Positions 5,224 to 6,660 of a stretch of 6,660 nucleotides of DNA are shown here, piece by piece (position 1 is the stretch's first letter; the number at the start of each line of letters is the position of its first letter). This stretch comes from JBBRSC01 sp038245795 (GTDB lineage Bacteria > Actinomycetota > Acidimicrobiia > Acidimicrobiales > Microtrichaceae): NCBI GenBank assembly GCA_038245795.1, contig JBBRSC010000191.1, positions 1 to 6,660 of the forward strand, read 5' to 3'. A program made the translations under genes and the position numbers. The notes beneath the pieces are model-generated. The model saw nothing but the letters and a program-made list of their open reading frames with translations. It was not told the origin of the DNA and did no database searches.

Positions 5224-6660
5224 GTGCAATCGGACGATGAGAAGCCCAACGACGGCACGGCCGAGCTGATCGGACGGCCACGAGCTGACCGCGAGCTGGC
5301 TGATCGGCTGGTCGCGGCAACCGACCTTCTCGAGGAGATCGTGGCGCAACGGGATCTCCTCGAGTCACTGACACTCGAAGAACGCACGAGATTCCTGACG
5401 GCAACCGGGGATGTGTATTGCCCCGATGTGACCCAGCGCCGACTGCGGATCAAGCAGAAGAGTCAGCGCCTCCGACGAGAGAAGGCCGCGCAGAGCCGCG
5501 AGGTGTTGTCCGACACGGGGATTCGGGCGCTGCGGACCAAGCCGGTGTTCACGACACCGAATGTGTTCGCCCCGGTCGGCTTCCAGCAGATCGATGTCGA
5601 GGAGATCGATGTAGAAATCGACACGGTCGCTCTGGGCACTCCCCCGAACGAGGTAGCTGCAGAGCAGCACTGCTATGTGTGCAAGCGGATGTTCACCCAG
5701 GTCCATCACTTTTACGACCAGATGTGCCCGACGTGCGCCGAGCTCAACTACGCAAAGCGCAGTGAGACGGCGGACCTGTCCGGTCGAGTGGCGTTGCTCA
5801 CCGGCGGTCGAGTGAAGATCGGCTATCAGGCGGGCATCAAGCTGCTCCGAGCTGGCGCTCACCTCATCGTGACCACACGATTCCCGCGGGACGCAGCGGT
5901 CCGCTACGCGGCCGAGGCTGACTTCGACGATTGGTCGGATCGGCTGGAGATCTTCGGGTTGGATCTGCGGCACACACCGAGTGTCGAGGCGTTGTGCGCG
6001 CACCTGATTGCCACCACGGGGCGGCTCGACTTCATCATCAACAATGCGTGCCAGACCGTGCGCCGACCGCCCGAGTTCTATCGCCACATGATGGAACGAG
6101 AGACGGGCGAGCTCGCAACGCTGCCCGATCCGGTGGCCGCGCTGGTTGGCGCGTACGAAGGGCTCCGTGGCCCAGACATGCTGGGTGGTGCGCCCGCTTC
6201 GGCGTCGTCGATCTCGGACGGATCCGATTCAGGCGAGCTCGAAACCAGCGCCGGCCCAGTCGACGGATTGCCGATGGGGTTGGTCAAGGCCGCCGAGCTG
6301 TCGCAGATCCCGTTACTCGCTGACGATGGAACCCATGGCAGCCATCTCTTTCCCGAGGGTCAGCTGGACCAGGATCTCCAACAGGTCGACCTGCGCGACC
6401 GGAACTCGTGGCGGCTACTGCTCGACGAAGTGTCGTCGGTGGAGTTGCTGGAAACGCAGCTCGTGAACGCGGTGGCGCCGTTCGTGTTGAACGCCCGGCT
6501 GAAAGCACTGATGCTGTCGACGCCCGATCGAGACAAGCATATCGTCAACGTGTCCGCGGTCGAAGGTCAGTTCTATCGACGCTTCAAGACGACCCGGCAT
6601 CCCCATACCAACATGGCGAAGGCTGCGTTGAACATGATGACGCGGACATCGGCAGCGGAC
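5224..6660 (+). CDS. SDR-family NAD(P)-dependent oxidoreductase with N-terminal zinc ribbon (3' end outside window)
   Basis: The frame is open for 479 codons to the last base. In order: a charged helical region (about 20-95, with LLEEIVAQRDLLESLTLEER and the basic QRRLRIKQKSQRLRREK), a four-Cys zinc ribbon (C150/C153 as CYVC and C168/C171 as CPTC), then a Rossmann domain starting LSGRVALLTGGRVKIGYQ with the nucleotide loop T193-G200. N273-N274-A275 (INNACQTVRRP) is the SDR NNA motif. A long insertion follows (about 285-420), with a Ser/Asp/Gly-rich stretch near 323-345. The catalytic region is VNVSAVEG (S444) and HTNMAKAALNMMTR (K466). The Tyr of the classical YxxxK is replaced by T462, while Y451 lies nearby. 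This matches a large, poorly characterised SDR subgroup as I recall it; substrate unknown. The start is uncertain: GTG 5224 (TANNNT 7 nt before), GTG 5206, or TTG 5176 (AGAGG 8 nt before). It is divergent from rarD. Confidence 0.85.
   Translation, partial: MQSDDEKPNDGTAELIGRPRADRELADRLVAATDLLEEIVAQRDLLESLTLEERTRFLTATGDVYCPDVTQRRLRIKQKSQRLRREKAAQSREVLSDTGIRALRTKPVFTTPNVFAPVGFQQIDVEEIDVEIDTVALGTPPNEVAAEQHCYVCKRMFTQVHHFYDQMCPTCAELNYAKRSETADLSGRVALLTGGRVKIGYQAGIKLLRAGAHLIVTTRFPRDAAVRYAAEADFDDWSDRLEIFGLDLRHTPSVEALCAHLIATTGRLDFIINNACQTVRRPPEFYRHMMERETGELATLPDPVAALVGAYEGLRGPDMLGGAPASASSISDGSDSGELETSAGPVDGLPMGLVKAAELSQIPLLADDGTHGSHLFPEGQLDQDLQQVDLRDRNSWRLLLDEVSSVELLETQLVNAVAPFVLNARLKALMLSTPDRDKHIVNVSAVEGQFYRRFKTTRHPHTNMAKAALNMMTRTSAAD

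Noticed and set aside
4992..5453. 153-codon minus-strand frame
   Set aside because: Most of it is antisense to the SDR gene with Arg/Ser-rich content; only its last 27 codons are discussed as a possible short leader.
5365..6087. 240-codon minus-strand frame
   Set aside because: It is antisense to the SDR gene's zinc ribbon and Rossmann domain, which are clearly coding on the plus strand.
1..6660. Search for a new defence, mobile or RNA-based system
   Set aside because: No transposase, integrase, toxin-antitoxin pair, repeat-spacer array or structured RNA could be supported; the content is housekeeping with local oddities.

Overview
The window is GC-rich, uses GTG and TTG starts, and carries a SufS/SufU pair of the Gram-positive type. 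This points to an actinobacterium, possibly of the Acidimicrobiia; that placement is inferred from gene style, not from a marker gene. I see no mobile element, CRISPR array, rRNA or tRNA.

Layout: a gene for a zinc-ribbon, single-pass membrane protein leaves the window at base 1 on the minus strand. It diverges from a compact plus-strand operon, sufC-sufS-sufU (705-3243), which mobilises sulfur from cysteine for Fe-S cluster assembly. The operon meets a minus-strand gene for a DUF6941-like protein tail to tail, and three tandem 21-bp repeats cover the junction. Upstream of that gene on the minus strand are a pterin-4a-carbinolamine dehydratase gene and a rarD-like EamA transporter gene, tightly spaced and probably co-transcribed. 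From about 5224 a long plus-strand gene runs out of the window. It encodes an unusual SDR oxidoreductase with an N-terminal helical region, a four-cysteine zinc ribbon and a Rossmann domain.

How they work together: SufS (PLP enzyme) takes sulfur from cysteine onto its active-site Cys, SufU (zinc protein) relays it, and SufC would be the ATPase of the SufBCD scaffold. sufB and sufD are not next to sufC, as they usually are in actinobacterial suf operons. This SufC also departs from consensus at two ATPase positions, the signature loop and the switch histidine. That is the most interesting observation here.

A second pattern concerns starts. sufC, the DUF6941-like gene and, with a suitable start choice, the SDR gene each have a TANNNT -10-like hexamer 6-7 nt before the start codon and no well-placed Shine-Dalgarno. 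This suggests leaderless mRNAs. The internal operon genes sufU and phhB have clear Shine-Dalgarno sequences. I found no convincing wholly new multi-gene system.
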